Below are positions 44,782 through 54,479 of a stretch of 64,000 nucleotides of DNA, one piece after another. Source of the DNA: Sphingobacterium bambusae (GTDB lineage: Bacteria; Bacteroidota; Bacteroidia; Sphingobacteriales; Sphingobacteriaceae); assembly GCF_033955345.1 (NCBI RefSeq), contig NZ_CP138332.1:3658001-3722000 (forward strand), read 5' to 3'. The notes below the pieces were generated by a model. That model was given only the letters and a program-made list of their open reading frames with translations. It ran no database searches and was not told the DNA's origin. Each line of letters begins with the position of its first letter. Within the stretch, counting starts at the first letter, position 1. Both the position numbers and the translations under genes were made by a program.

Positions 44782-46497
44782 ATGATGAAAAAAATATATA
44801 TAGCACTGCTGACTTGTGCCAGTATTGCTTCTTGTGATATCGATCGTTTGCCTTATGGATCAATGGATACGGATCGTATAGAAAATGATCCAAACGCATA
44901 TATTCAGTCTTTATTGAATGGTACTTACGCGCAATTAAAAGCATGGTCTGACCCGATGCATCGCTGTGGTGAATACGCTGGTGATAATATGATGATTCGA
45001 GGATCATCGACAGATGCTTTCTATGAATTTATATCTTTTTCCCGTACACCCAATAATGGTCGACTCAACCAATTTTGGAATGCGGGATATAAAGCTATTG
45101 CACAGGCATCTAATATCATTGATATGTTTGAAGAAGGGCAGAATGTCGAATTTGACAACAAATTGGGAGAGTGTTATTATATCCGCGGTCTCATGTATTT
45201 TTATTTAGTTCGCGCTTATGGAAGACCATTTTATCAAAATCCTAGTGTCAATTTGGGCGTTCCGATCGTTAATGGAACACCAGAAGACGTTGTGAATCTC
45301 GAATTGCCCGACAGAGCCACTGTACAGCAAACTTATGAACAGATTATTGCGGACTTGTTGAAAGCGGAAGAAATGTTGACGATCGACAATGGAGCAATAT
45401 ATGCTTCAAAAGGAGCTGCACAAGCCTTGCTTTCGCGAGTATATCTTTACATGAGTGGTACTTACGATTCTCCAAACTTGCAGTACGCACAGTTGGCGGT
45501 TGACTATGCGGACAAAGTGATTAATTCTGGGGATTATGCGCTGCTTCCTCGAGATCAATTTATGCGATATAACACCTATACCCCGGAGAATAATGCAGAA
45601 ACTATTTTTGCAGTGAAACGCGTAGCATCTGAGTTTTCAGGCGATGATCATTTTTATGGTGTTGGCGGTATGTACGCAAATATTGGGGGAATGGGCTGGG
45701 GAGAGATGTATGCTAGTGCGAAATACATTGATTTGCTAAACGAAACCGGTCGCAATGATTGGCGCCCAGAGAAATACAGGATCGTAGATGCACGTGCTGC
45801 TTTTATCGAGCCGACCTATAGTCGAAACGCGAGCACAGGAGCTTTTACAGAAGTGTTCCGTTTTATTAAACAGGATGCCGCAAATGGGTTTAATTATGTT
45901 CAGGCACCGATCACGCGTAACGGTAATGTGATAACTTGTCGTGATGGAGATCAGACCTATACATTGTCTGCCGTTGACGCTGCACAGGAAATTTACAGCA
46001 TCAACTATAATGATAACAGGACCTATACCGGAGTACTTGATAATTTTATTACGCTGAACAGAGTTTATCCACAATTTTACATCACCAAAGCTTCACGAGA
46101 GGGAGAAGATTCTCATTTACATTCACCCGTTATTAGCCGTTTGGGCGAGGTTTATCTAAACAGGGCGGAAGCGTATGCGAAACTTGGTAATTATAATGCC
46201 GCCCGTACAGATTTGAATCTTATCAGGACACGCTCTATCGTAGGTGGTGCTTATGCAACGCTAGATGCATCCAATGCTAGTGTACGGATCGACAAGGAAC
46301 GTCAATTGGAACTGGCTTATCAAGCGGAGCGAAGTTATGATGTTTTTCGTAACGGCGGATCACTTAGTAGAGCTTATCCCGGTCCGCAGGTGCAAAATGA
46401 AAATATTGCGGCGAGTGATTTCCGGGTAATATATTTTATACCGCAGGACGCGATAAACTCCTATCCTGGAACATTAACGCAAAATCCGACACAATAG
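44782..46497 (+). CDS. SusD/RagB family outer-membrane lipoprotein
   Basis: About 571 residues from the ATG at 44782; an ATG is also present directly after it. The start gives MMKKIYIALLTCASIASCDID, a lipoprotein signal with lipobox IASC. SusD proteins cap the SusC barrel and bind the ligand. The TPR-containing fold is suggested by FWNAGYKAIAQASNIIDM, GECYYIRGLMYFYLVRAYG, AAQALLSRVYLYMSG and PVISRLGEVYLNRAEAYAKLGNY near the C-terminus. The substrate cannot be read from sequence. No glycoside hydrolase lies beside it, and a strong terminator ends the unit. Confidence 0.95.
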   Translation: MMKKIYIALLTCASIASCDIDRLPYGSMDTDRIENDPNAYIQSLLNGTYAQLKAWSDPMHRCGEYAGDNMMIRGSSTDAFYEFISFSRTPNNGRLNQFWNAGYKAIAQASNIIDMFEEGQNVEFDNKLGECYYIRGLMYFYLVRAYGRPFYQNPSVNLGVPIVNGTPEDVVNLELPDRATVQQTYEQIIADLLKAEEMLTIDNGAIYASKGAAQALLSRVYLYMSGTYDSPNLQYAQLAVDYADKVINSGDYALLPRDQFMRYNTYTPENNAETIFAVKRVASEFSGDDHFYGVGGMYANIGGMGWGEMYASAKYIDLLNETGRNDWRPEKYRIVDARAAFIEPTYSRNASTGAFTEVFRFIKQDAANGFNYVQAPITRNGNVITCRDGDQTYTLSAVDAAQEIYSINYNDNRTYTGVLDNFITLNRVYPQFYITKASREGEDSHLHSPVISRLGEVYLNRAEAYAKLGNYNAARTDLNLIRTRSIVGGAYATLDASNASVRIDKERQLELAYQAERSYDVFRNGGSLSRAYPGPQVQNENIAASDFRVIYFIPQDAINSYPGTLTQNPTQ

Positions 46498-46533
46498 ATC
46501 TTTACGGGATCACTGTCCGTCGATCAGCAACAG

Positions 46534-46568
46534 AAATGGCTTTGCAACACGGCAAAGCCATTTTTGTG
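46534..46568 (+). terminator. terminator of the SusC/SusD operon
   Basis: A 12-bp perfect stem (AAATGGCTTTGC, 46534-46545, with 46552-46563) and a 6-base loop, followed by TTTGTG. Confidence 0.88.
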
Positions 46569-46598
46569 TGAGCGCCTAAATAATCGGGTAATTTATTG

Positions 46599-46606
46599 TA
46601 ACTTTG
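46599..46606 (+). promoter_or_regulatory. der promoter -7 element
   Basis: TAACTTTG is an exact match to TAnnTTTG, 58 bases before the der start. A clear -33 TTTG is missing at the usual spacing. Confidence 0.5.
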
Positions 46607-46664
46607 TGGGCTTGAATAAAAAGTAAGTTGCCGTGAGGTAACGTTTTTAACACCGAATATAGTT

Positions 46665-47969
46665 ATGGCAAATATCGTTGCAATTGTTGGTCGCCCCAAT
46701 GTGGGGAAGTCCACGTTATTTAATCGTTTAACAGAGAGTAGAAAAGCTATTGTTGATGACTTTAGCGGGGTTACTCGCGATCGTCATTATGAATCGGCGG
46801 AATGGATCGGTAAGAAATTCACCGTCATTGATACGGGTGGATTTGTTCACGGATCAGACGATATTTTTGAAGAGGCTATACGGGATCAAGTTCATATCGC
46901 TATTGAAGAAGCATCGGTTATCGTGTTTATGGTTGACGTAACCACAGGCATTACGGATTTAGACGACGAGATCGCTGATTTATTGCGTCGTAGCTCAAAG
47001 CCGGTGTATGTTGTTGCCAATAAGGTGGATCACGCTAAGCTTCACCATGAGTCGGCCGAGTTTTATGCCTTCGGTTTAGGAGAAGTGTTTAATATCTCGT
47101 CGGCTACCGGATCGGGTACCGGTGAACTTTTGGATGCGGTTGTTTCTCACTTCCCAGAGCAGGAAGAAGAGGAAGAGAACAGCTTGCCGAAGTTTACGAT
47201 CGTGGGACGTCCCAATGTTGGTAAATCGTCCTTGACAAATGCGCTTCTCGGTGTCGATAGAAATATCGTTACTGATATTGCCGGAACGACTCGCGATTCT
47301 ATTCGTATACATTATAACCAGTTTGGTCACGAATTTTTATTGATCGACACAGCGGGGTTGCGTCGTAAATCTAAGGTTAACGAAGATATCGAGTTTTATT
47401 CGGTGATGCGTACGATCAAGGCCTTGGAAGATTCGGACGTGGTTATCCTGATGTTAGATGCCAACGATGGTATCGAAGCACAAGATATTAATATCTTCCA
47501 TCTTGCAGAGAAGAATAAGAAAGGTATTATGATTGTCGTGAACAAATGGGACACGATCGAGAAAGATCATAAAACGGCGAAGGAGTTTGAAGCGAGGATC
47601 AGAGAGAAGATTGCACCATTTACGGATGTGCCGATTGTGTTTACGTCCGTAACAGAGAAGCAGCGTATCTTCAAGGTAGTGGAGACGGCTATGGAGGTCT
47701 ATCAAAATAAGACCAAAAAGATATCTACGTCCAAGTTGAACGATGTGATGCTTGAAATCATTGAAAACTATCCGCCGCCGGCAACGAAAGGAAAATACAT
47801 TAAAATCAAATACGCAACACAGCTTGCAGGCAGATCACCCATGTTTGCCTTCTTCTGTAACTTGCCGCAATACATTAAGGATCCGTACAAACGTTTTGTG
47901 GAGAACAAGCTGCGCGACAACTTTGACTTTAAGGGCGTACCTATTCAAATATTCTTTAGACAAAAATAA
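46665..47969 (+). CDS. der: ribosome biogenesis GTPase Der
   Basis: 434 residues. Der (EngA) has two GTPase domains in tandem and acts in 50S subunit assembly. The first has [21 protein letters not shown] and NKVDH; the second has [25 protein letters not shown] and NKWD. The C-terminal KH-like domain follows (about 350-434, [15 protein letters not shown] and [11 protein letters not shown]). It begins a likely operon with cysS, which starts 21 bases after the stop. Confidence 0.98.
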   Translation: MANIVAIVGRPNVGKSTLFNRLTESRKAIVDDFSGVTRDRHYESAEWIGKKFTVIDTGGFVHGSDDIFEEAIRDQVHIAIEEASVIVFMVDVTTGITDLDDEIADLLRRSSKPVYVVANKVDHAKLHHESAEFYAFGLGEVFNISSATGSGTGELLDAVVSHFPEQEEEEENSLPKFTIVGRPNVGKSSLTNALLGVDRNIVTDIAGTTRDSIRIHYNQFGHEFLLIDTAGLRRKSKVNEDIEFYSVMRTIKALEDSDVVILMLDANDGIEAQDINIFHLAEKNKKGIMIVVNKWDTIEKDHKTAKEFEARIREKIAPFTDVPIVFTSVTEKQRIFKVVETAMEVYQNKTKKISTSKLNDVMLEIIENYPPPATKGKYIKIKYATQLAGRSPMFAFFCNLPQYIKDPYKRFVENKLRDNFDFKGVPIQIFFRQK

Positions 47970-47990
47970 GCTGTTTATTTAAACAAATTC

Positions 47991-49463
47991 ATGGAAAACA
48001 ATCTTGTCCTTTATAATACGTTAACCCGAACAAAAGAGAAGTTTGAACCTTTAAATGCGCCTTTCGTAGGGATGTATGTCTGTGGACCTACGGTGTACAG
48101 CGATGTGCATTTGGGGAATTGCCGTACCTTTGTTTCCTTCGATCTTATATTTCGTTATCTATTGCACTTAGGATTCAAGGTTCGCTATGTGCGTAACATA
48201 ACCGATGCAGGGCATTTGGAAGGGGATCGCGATGAAGGGGATGACAAGTTTGCCAAAAAAGCCAAATTGGAACAATTGGAGCCGATGGAGATCGTACAAA
48301 AGTATACCTTAGGTTTTCATGATGTTTTACGCCTGTTTAATACCTTGCCGCCTAGTATCGAGCCTACGGCTACGGGACATATCTCGGAGCAGATCGAGAT
48401 GGTCAAGCAAATCATCGATAATGGATTTGCTTATGAGGCGAACGGAACGGTGTATTTCGATGTGGAGAAGTATGTGCAGAACCATGATTATACCATATTG
48501 ACCAACCGTAAGTTGGAAGATTTGCTCAATAATACGCGGGAACTGGGCGGACAAGATGAGAAACGTGGACGTTTGGATTTTGCGCTTTGGATTAAGGCTA
48601 AGCCCGAACATATCATGCGTTGGCCTGCTCCTTGGAGTGTCGGTTTTCCGGGATGGCATATCGAATGCTCGGCTATGAGCAGTAAGTATCTGGGAGCACA
48701 GTTTGATATTCATGGCGGCGGTATGGATCTTGCTGCGACTCACCATACGAACGAGATTGCGCAGTCAGAAGCTTGCAATCATGTGCACCCCGCAAAATAC
48801 TGGATGCATACCAATATGCTAACGGTAAATGGCGCTCGAATGTCTAAATCTGCTGGAAACGGCTTTCTGCCACATGAATTGTTTACCGGTGAACATGCGC
48901 TGCTAGATCGCGGCTACTCGCCTATGTCTGTACGCTTCTTTATGATGCAAGCACATTACCGCAGTACTTTGGATTTTTCTAACGAGGCATTGGAAGCGGC
49001 GGACAAAGGCTATAAACGGCTGATGTCTGCTATCGCGTTGCTGGATAAGATAAAGGCGGCGGATGGCGTTGCGGTAGATTTTGATAGTAAAGCGGTAGAG
49101 GCACGATGTTATGCTGCAATGAACGATGATTTTAACAGTCCTGTGCTCATCGCGGAACTGTTTGAAGTGGTTCGTTTCATTAATGCTGCTTATGATGGAA
49201 AGGCGAAAATCAATGAGGAAACGCTTGCCGCAGTAAAATCGCTGATGCAGGTTTTCGTTTACGATATCTTGGGTTTGAAAGACGATTTGTTAGCGCAGGA
49301 TACCGGTAACATGGACGAGTTGATGCAGATTATCATCAAAATCCGTAATGAAGCGAAGGCTAATAAGGATTTTACGACGTCCGATCGTATTCGTGAAGAT
49401 CTTAATGCTGCAGGTATTCAGTTAAAAGATAGCAAGGACGGAACACTTTGGAATAAGATTTGA
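47991..49463 (+). CDS. cysS: cysteinyl-tRNA synthetase
   Basis: 490 residues. It charges tRNA-Cys. The class I motif is YSDVHLGNCRTFVSFD (HIGH form HLGN) and the KMSKS motif is ARMSKSAGNGF. The zinc site includes the Cys of VCGPTVY and the late WHIECSAMSSKYLG and DLAATHHTNEIAQ. The C-terminal anticodon-binding domain ends SKDGTLWNKI. It lies between der and the NTF2-like protein gene in the same direction, with short gaps (21 and 24 bases). Confidence 0.98.
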   Translation: MENNLVLYNTLTRTKEKFEPLNAPFVGMYVCGPTVYSDVHLGNCRTFVSFDLIFRYLLHLGFKVRYVRNITDAGHLEGDRDEGDDKFAKKAKLEQLEPMEIVQKYTLGFHDVLRLFNTLPPSIEPTATGHISEQIEMVKQIIDNGFAYEANGTVYFDVEKYVQNHDYTILTNRKLEDLLNNTRELGGQDEKRGRLDFALWIKAKPEHIMRWPAPWSVGFPGWHIECSAMSSKYLGAQFDIHGGGMDLAATHHTNEIAQSEACNHVHPAKYWMHTNMLTVNGARMSKSAGNGFLPHELFTGEHALLDRGYSPMSVRFFMMQAHYRSTLDFSNEALEAADKGYKRLMSAIALLDKIKAADGVAVDFDSKAVEARCYAAMNDDFNSPVLIAELFEVVRFINAAYDGKAKINEETLAAVKSLMQVFVYDILGLKDDLLAQDTGNMDELMQIIIKIRNEAKANKDFTTSDRIREDLNAAGIQLKDSKDGTLWNKI

Positions 49464-49487
49464 TTGTAAGACGACAAAAATGCGTAA

Positions 49488-50357
49488 ATGAAATTAAGTA
49501 AAGTTTATTCGCTTGTCGTGCTTAGTGCCCTTGTGGTATCGGCATCTTCTGTACAGGCGCAGCTTCCAGATAAGGTGGGCGGCTTGATACGTGCCGACCG
49601 TACGGCGGCGAATATCTCCAAGACCACTAGTCCGCACGAAGCGTTGATGTCTGTGGTGGACAAGGAATCAACCCTGTATGTGCCTTCACCGGTCAACGCC
49701 GTAAATTATCTGAACAATAGGCCAAATCTGCCGGATGTGTTGACTTGGCAACCGAATTTTGCATTGGTGTCCAAGAGTTTGGATTGGGGCGTTACATCGG
49801 GGCCGATGGAGTTTCAGAAAATTGGCGTGATCAAGCGTTATGGACAATACCTTACGGTGTGGCGTAGAGACAAAAAAGGAAATTGGAAAGTGCATGTTCG
49901 CGCAGAGGTAGAGAATTTCGGAAAAGGACCTAAATCCGATTTGGTGTTTTACGAGCCCGATGATTCTTGGTATTTGAAACACCGTTCCAAAGTGCGTCTG
50001 CAGCAACGTGAAGAGGTGGTTACGCAAAGTGACGAACTCTTTTCTACCATCCTGAAGGCAAATAATGAAGCGGCCTTTAACGAATTCCTTTCCGACGATG
50101 TGCGTTACTACTATCCTTGGGAGCCTGAAATAGAAGGCAAGAAAAATGTATTGGCATTCTTAAAGAAGAAACGTATCGAAATCACCACCGATCCTTCTGG
50201 CGTAGGAAGAGCCTATAGTGGAGAGTATGCCTATACTTCTGGTACTGCAAACGTGCGTTCAAAAGAGAAGGTAGTGAAGTTTAATTACATCCGTATTTGG
50301 CAATTGAAGGATGATTACCAATGGCGTGTACTTATTGAGATGATGTTCGAGCGTTAG
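49488..50357 (+). CDS. exported protein with two NTF2-like domains (DUF4440-like)
   Basis: 289 residues with a signal peptide (MKLSKVYSLVVLSALVVSASSVQAQ). Two NTF2/SnoaL-like halves are suggested: an early one (about 38-160, SPHEALMSVVDKESTLYV to GNWKVHVRAEVENF) and a second (about 178-289, SDELFSTILKANNEAAFNEFLSDDVRYYYP to WQLKDDYQWRVLIEMMFER). In the second half, the pattern of a helical cone followed by curved strands fits DUF4440. No catalytic role can be assigned. It follows cysS and is ended by a terminator. Confidence 0.75.
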   Translation: MKLSKVYSLVVLSALVVSASSVQAQLPDKVGGLIRADRTAANISKTTSPHEALMSVVDKESTLYVPSPVNAVNYLNNRPNLPDVLTWQPNFALVSKSLDWGVTSGPMEFQKIGVIKRYGQYLTVWRRDKKGNWKVHVRAEVENFGKGPKSDLVFYEPDDSWYLKHRSKVRLQQREEVVTQSDELFSTILKANNEAAFNEFLSDDVRYYYPWEPEIEGKKNVLAFLKKKRIEITTDPSGVGRAYSGEYAYTSGTANVRSKEKVVKFNYIRIWQLKDDYQWRVLIEMMFER

Positions 50358-50389
50358 TAGACCATATCTTGTCCAATGAAAAGATAAAC

Positions 50390-50425
50390 TAAAAAGGTGT
50401 AATCAATTATGGTTACACCTTTTTT
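50390..50425 (+). terminator. terminator of der-cysS-NTF2 operon
   Basis: AAAAAGGTGTAA (50390-50401) pairs with TTACACCTTTTT (50412-50423), followed by more Ts. Confidence 0.85.
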
Positions 50426-50467
50426 TGGTTGTGGACCAGACCAAAAAATCTATCTATCATGCTGCTC

Positions 50468-50501
50468 TGTTAGCGGTCGACGTGAGAAAGCGACGCTAAC
50501 A
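50468..50501. repeat. inverted repeat between two terminators
   Basis: TGTTAGCGGTCG and CGACGCTAACA pair over 11 bases with one bulge and an 11-base loop. It has no T-run and is separate from the terminators on either side. Confidence 0.55.
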
Positions 50502-50516
50502 AATCGTCTTTAAAAC

Positions 50517-50548
50517 AAAGGGCTAATCACGTCGATGATTAGCCCTTT
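50517..50548 (-). terminator. surA terminator
   Basis: A 13-bp perfect stem (AAAGGGCTAATCA, 50517-50529, with 50536-50548) and a 6-base loop, 24 bases after the surA stop on the minus strand. The T-run after it is weak (CTTTGTTTT). Confidence 0.75.
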
Positions 50549-50571
50549 ATGTATATTGTTGAATGACTCTT

Positions 50572-51942
50572 CTACTTCTTAGCTAAGCTTTCTTCGTTTG
50601 TTATCCACAGCTTTAGTTCGTCGCAGGTAAGGAAGTCTGGATTAATATCAATAAATGTATTGTCTTTACGCGCTTCGAACCACTCGCTCAGGCTCCGATT
50701 TACTTTATCCTGTTTTGCTGCTTCTTGGATTTTTGCAAAGTCCTGCTCAAGATTAGCCTTGTGTGGTGCAATACGGGATTTAAGATACATGAACTTGTAA
50801 ATCTGATTTCCGGTGCGATCTTTAGATAGGAAAGACTTAGAATACTGCCCCACTTGTAAAGGGTCAATCGCCGTAAAGGTCTCCCGATCTAATTTGTCCA
50901 TCGCAATTAAAGCCGAACGGTCTTCTTCATTGACCAACATACCACCCGTATATTTTGTTTCGTTGTTATCCGAGTATGTGGAAGCAGCGAGGTGAAAACC
51001 TAATTTTCCTTGCTCTACTTTATCATAGATGCTGTCTATTTTTGCTTTGGCGCGTTGCAAACTAGCGTTGGTCGGTTTGCTTTTGATAAGTACATGGCGC
51101 ACATTGACTTCTTCGCCTCTGCGCTGAAGCACTTGCAGGAAGTGAAATCCGTACATGGTTTCAAATACGGGTGAGACCTCACCTTCCTTTAGTTTAAAGG
51201 CCATCGCAGAAAATTCTTTTACATAGCTGTCTCGTGTTGCAAAGCCCAACTCACCACCATAAGGTGCTGAGCCATCTTCAGAATAAAGCCTTGCCACGGT
51301 ACCGAAATCAGATCCATTGATGACCTGCTGACGGTAGCCTTCCGCTTTTTGTCTGAATTGTTCTTTTTCCTCTTTCGTCAGCACTGGATTGATCACAATT
51401 TCACCGACCTCAACCTCTGTATTAAAGTAGGGGAGGCTATCTTGGTTTAATCCTGTGAAGTAGCTCTTCACTTCTTGCGGCGTTACGTTAATGGTCGTCA
51501 CAATATTTTGCTGCATTTTTTGGGCTTTCAGCTGTTCGCTGATGCTTGGGCGCATCTCTTCCTTATACTGTAACAAAGAACGGTTTAGGAATTCTTCCAA
51601 CCGCTCTTTACCACCAGCTTGGCGCACCATCATCTGCATTCTTCTGTTTAGATTGTCATCCACTTCCGATTCAGACACCTCAATCGAGTCAATGATCGCT
51701 TGTTGGGACAATAATTTTTGCGTAACAAGCTGTTGTAGTAAATAACATTTCATGTTGTCGTTCGGCTTTTCGCCCTGCGCGAGGTATTGTGCATATTGCA
51801 TCTCGATATCGGATTGCAAGATAATACCGGAACCCACTGTGGCTACGACACGATCCACCAATCGGCTTTGTGCACTAACCGTTTGCAAACAACATACAGC
51901 AATAACGATTGCTCCTAGTAAATTTATGTATTTTTTAATCAT
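50572..51942 (-). CDS. surA: periplasmic peptidyl-prolyl isomerase/chaperone SurA
   Basis: About 456 residues from the ATG at 51942, which gives a signal peptide (MIKKYINLLGAIVIAV, cut after VSA); an earlier in-frame ATG at 52023 would add 27 polar residues. SurA escorts outer-membrane proteins to BAM. The N-terminal chaperone part begins RLVDRVVATVGSGIILQSDIE, then two parvulin domains follow (first about VNPVLTKEEKEQF to GFHFLQVLQRRG, with YSEDGSAPYGGELGF; second beginning VRHVLIKSKPTNASLQRAK). The C-terminal helix closes the chaperone core. Confidence 0.92.
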   Translation of the reverse strand: MIKKYINLLGAIVIAVCCLQTVSAQSRLVDRVVATVGSGIILQSDIEMQYAQYLAQGEKPNDNMKCYLLQQLVTQKLLSQQAIIDSIEVSESEVDDNLNRRMQMMVRQAGGKERLEEFLNRSLLQYKEEMRPSISEQLKAQKMQQNIVTTINVTPQEVKSYFTGLNQDSLPYFNTEVEVGEIVINPVLTKEEKEQFRQKAEGYRQQVINGSDFGTVARLYSEDGSAPYGGELGFATRDSYVKEFSAMAFKLKEGEVSPVFETMYGFHFLQVLQRRGEEVNVRHVLIKSKPTNASLQRAKAKIDSIYDKVEQGKLGFHLAASTYSDNNETKYTGGMLVNEEDRSALIAMDKLDRETFTAIDPLQVGQYSKSFLSKDRTGNQIYKFMYLKSRIAPHKANLEQDFAKIQEAAKQDKVNRSLSEWFEARKDNTFIDINPDFLTCDELKLWITNEESLAKK

Positions 51943-51965
51943 AGAATCTCTGCCTTTACGCTGTG

Positions 51966-51973
51966 CAAAATTA
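51966..51973 (-). promoter_or_regulatory. candidate surA -7 element
   Basis: TAATTTTG on the minus strand matches TAnnTTTG, 23 bases before the preferred start. No -33 box is obvious. Its position inside the longer N-terminal extension supports the shorter start. Confidence 0.45.
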
Positions 51974-52174
51974 TCAGAAATTATGGGAATAACATGCTCT
52001 TTCTGTGATAATTTTGTCGCCACCTATACGCTTCAAATGTACTAAATCTTTGCGCGCTAAATTATTAAAAATGTACAAAAATCATTTTTCTTTAACCATA
52101 TTTAACAGCTCGGTTGTTATTGTAATTGTGGTAATAATATGTAACTTGGAATATTTACTACATGTTGATCAAAA

Positions 52175-53266
52175 ATGAGAACGTTAATCGCTGTTTTATT
52201 GAGTTGTTTTATGCTGGAATCTATCGCGCAGGAGATCCCCATGTTTGTTGGAACGTACACGAACAAGGGAAGTCAGGGAATTTATTTATACATGTTTAAT
52301 ACGGAGGATGGCGAGGCTACGCTTTATTCGGCTACGGCAGCGCAGGATCCTTCCTTTTTAGCGCGTTCAAAAAACGGAAAAATGCTCTATGCTGTTCGCG
52401 AGCAGGAGAAAGAAACGGCCGAAGTGTCCGCTTATACCTTTGACGGGGATTTACTTTCCTTTGTCAACAGTCAACCCACCGAGGGTGGAGCACCTTGCCA
52501 TGTTGCAGTGGGGCAGAAGCAACCTTTAGCGCTTGTGTCCAATTACGGCGGTGGCTCGTTGGCAGTCTTTAAACTTGACGAAAATGGCGCGTTGGGCGAG
52601 AAGATCCAACTTATTCAGCAGGAAGGGCAAGGCCCCGATAAAGATCGCCAAGAAGCTTCCCATGTACATTCTGCATTTTTCAGTGCCGATGAGAAGCATG
52701 TCTTTGTACAGAATTTAGGAACCGACCGCGTGACGATTTACCGCGTAGCGCATGAGAAAGATCAGTATAAGCTCGTGGAGGAATCTGTTATATCCACGCC
52801 TGCGGCGGGAGGACCAAGACATTTGGTGTTGGATCAAAAAGAAAAAAACCTATACGTGCTGTTGGAGATGAAAGCGCAGATTGCGCATTATACAAAAGAG
52901 AAAGATACTTGGAAACTGATCGATACGCTCTCCATCAATGCTGATGGCTTCACGGGCGAGAATGGCGCTGCTGAGATCAAGTTCTCACCAGATCTCAAAT
53001 TCCTCTATGCCAGCAACCGTGGCGAGGCAAATAGCATTGCCCTTTTCTCTGTAGATAAATCTGGGGCCTTGCTCAAAAAATCGGTGTATAGCACGGAGGG
53101 AAAAGGGCCTAGAAACTTCAATATCAGTCCTGATGGGCGTTTTTTATTGGTCGCCAATCAATCAACAGACGATATCGTCGTCTTCAAGCGCGACCTGAAC
53201 AGCGGTGAGATAATTGATACCGGTAAAAAAATTGAGGTATCTACACCGGTGTGTATTATTTTTTAA
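52175..53266 (+). CDS. lactonase family protein (YbhE/6-phosphogluconolactonase-like), exported
   Basis: 363 residues with a signal peptide (MRTLIAVLLSCFMLESIAQ). The seven-bladed propeller family shows PMFVGTYTNKGSQGIYLYMF, GGAPCHVAVGQ, LVSNYGGGSLAVF, ASHVHSAFF, GGPRHLVLDQKEKNLYVL, ASNRGEANSIALFSV and GPRNFNISPDGRFLLVANQ. E. coli YbhE hydrolyses 6-phosphogluconolactone in the cytosol, but this protein is exported, so its real substrate is probably another lactone, or it is a binding protein. It stands alone; the Mrp operon converges on it. Confidence 0.88.
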   Translation: MRTLIAVLLSCFMLESIAQEIPMFVGTYTNKGSQGIYLYMFNTEDGEATLYSATAAQDPSFLARSKNGKMLYAVREQEKETAEVSAYTFDGDLLSFVNSQPTEGGAPCHVAVGQKQPLALVSNYGGGSLAVFKLDENGALGEKIQLIQQEGQGPDKDRQEASHVHSAFFSADEKHVFVQNLGTDRVTIYRVAHEKDQYKLVEESVISTPAAGGPRHLVLDQKEKNLYVLLEMKAQIAHYTKEKDTWKLIDTLSINADGFTGENGAAEIKFSPDLKFLYASNRGEANSIALFSVDKSGALLKKSVYSTEGKGPRNFNISPDGRFLLVANQSTDDIVVFKRDLNSGEIIDTGKKIEVSTPVCIIF

Positions 53267-53315
53267 AATCGTCGAAATTTCCGTTGTAGCGTACATGAAT
53301 CTATAATATTGTGCG

Positions 53316-53738
53316 CTACTCGGTTTCTTCATCGGTTTTTGCAATGTTCGGCTTGGAGGAGTTTTCACTCTCGATCTCCTCTTCTTCACTTTCCAGTTCG
53401 TGTGTTTCCTCATTATACATGCCCTCGAGCTCATCAATAATGGTGTCCTTCCAAAGTGGGGTTCCTGTAAAATAGGCTGCCCGTCCGATCATATGTGCAG
53501 CTATGGGTGCCGTGATAATGAGAAAAAAGATGATGGCGATGGCTTTGGTCGTTACGGAAACATCCGGGAACATGATGGCAGCGCAGATAAGTAGAAGTCC
53601 AACGCCCAAGGTGGAAGCTTTCACAGTAACCGACAAGCGTAAATAGAAATCGGGCATGCGTAAGATGCCAATCGCTGCAAAGAGAATAGATAAAGCCCCT
53701 ATTGTGCTAAGTATTGCTAAAATTATATCAATCATCAT
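53316..53738 (-). CDS. mrpG: Mrp Na+/H+ antiporter subunit G
   Basis: 140 residues with three membrane segments (about 4-24, 36-56 and 66-86) and a long acidic cytosolic tail (ELESEEEEIESENSS) not usual in shorter MrpG proteins. RMPDFYLRLSVTVKASTLGVG is the family signature. It is the last gene of the seven-gene operon and overlaps mrpF by 11 bases. Confidence 0.93.
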   Translation of the reverse strand: MMIDIILAILSTIGALSILFAAIGILRMPDFYLRLSVTVKASTLGVGLLLICAAIMFPDVSVTTKAIAIIFFLIITAPIAAHMIGRAAYFTGTPLWKDTIIDELEGMYNEETHELESEEEEIESENSSKPNIAKTDEETE

Positions 53739-54003
53739 TCTGTTTTTCTATATAGTAAGCAAAAGCTACCGTTCCCAAGAAGGCAATCAGCGCAAGTATG
53801 ATCGCCACATCCAAAAACACTTCTTGGTTAGAGCGGATACTGTAAACGGTAATAATACCGATCCCAGTGGTAATAATCAAATCCAACGATATCACGCGGT
53901 CAACCAATGAAGGACCCTTGAACAGCCGAATGAATACCAACATAACGGCGATGGCTAGGATTGGCAGAATAACGTAATCAAAGTATGTTTCAAGTGTAAT
54001 CAT
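53728..54003 (-). CDS. mrpF: Mrp Na+/H+ antiporter subunit F
   Basis: 91 residues with three membrane segments. The signature RLFKGPSLVDRVISLDLI is present, with the buried Asp that is conserved in MrpF. It overlaps mrpE by 4 bases (ATGA type) and mrpG by 11, indicating translational coupling. Confidence 0.94.
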   Translation of the reverse strand: MITLETYFDYVILPILAIAVMLVFIRLFKGPSLVDRVISLDLIITTGIGIITVYSIRSNQEVFLDVAIILALIAFLGTVAFAYYIEKQNDD

Positions 54004-54476
54004 CGTAAAATCGCTAATAATCTTCTTTCCAATCCAGTTTTGGTTTGCCTAACGAAGGTCTCGGGATCCGTTAAGTACATCACATGGATGTATATGGTTT
54101 TTTTGTCATCGCTGATATCCAAAATCAAGGTTCCAGGTGTGAGTGAGAGCATGGTCGTTAGCAGGTTGATTTCAAAATCTGTCGAGGCATTCAGCGGATA
54201 TTTGACAATCCCAGGTTTGAAGAAATATCTAGGCGTCACCACGTCAAAAGCAACCTGCACATTGGCTTTGATCACTTCATAGAGAAAATAAAAGATAAAG
54301 CTGATGATCTTAGGGACGCGATAAAAATAGCGTTGATCCGTTTCATTTCTGTTCATGATCCACAACACAAAGAAACCAAGCATAAAACCGAATAGGAAAT
54401 TGGTATAATACATGGATCCGGTGAGGGCTACCCAAATGCCTGACAACAGCAGGTTCATTAAAAAGTACTTAATCAT
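54000..54476 (-). CDS. mrpE: Mrp Na+/H+ antiporter subunit E
   Basis: 158 residues. Two to three N-terminal membrane segments (LLLSGIWVALTGSMYYTNFLFGFM) are followed by a cytosolic domain with PGTLILDISDDKKTIYIHVMYL, the MrpE signature. The gap to mrpD is 3 bases. Confidence 0.94.
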   Translation of the reverse strand: MIKYFLMNLLLSGIWVALTGSMYYTNFLFGFMLGFFVLWIMNRNETDQRYFYRVPKIISFIFYFLYEVIKANVQVAFDVVTPRYFFKPGIVKYPLNASTDFEINLLTTMLSLTPGTLILDISDDKKTIYIHVMYLTDPETFVRQTKTGLERRLLAILR

Positions 54477-54479
54477 ATG

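Noticed and set aside
51943..52023. Longer N-terminus of SurA
   Set aside because: It is polar, precedes a clear signal peptide and contains the likely promoter -7 element.
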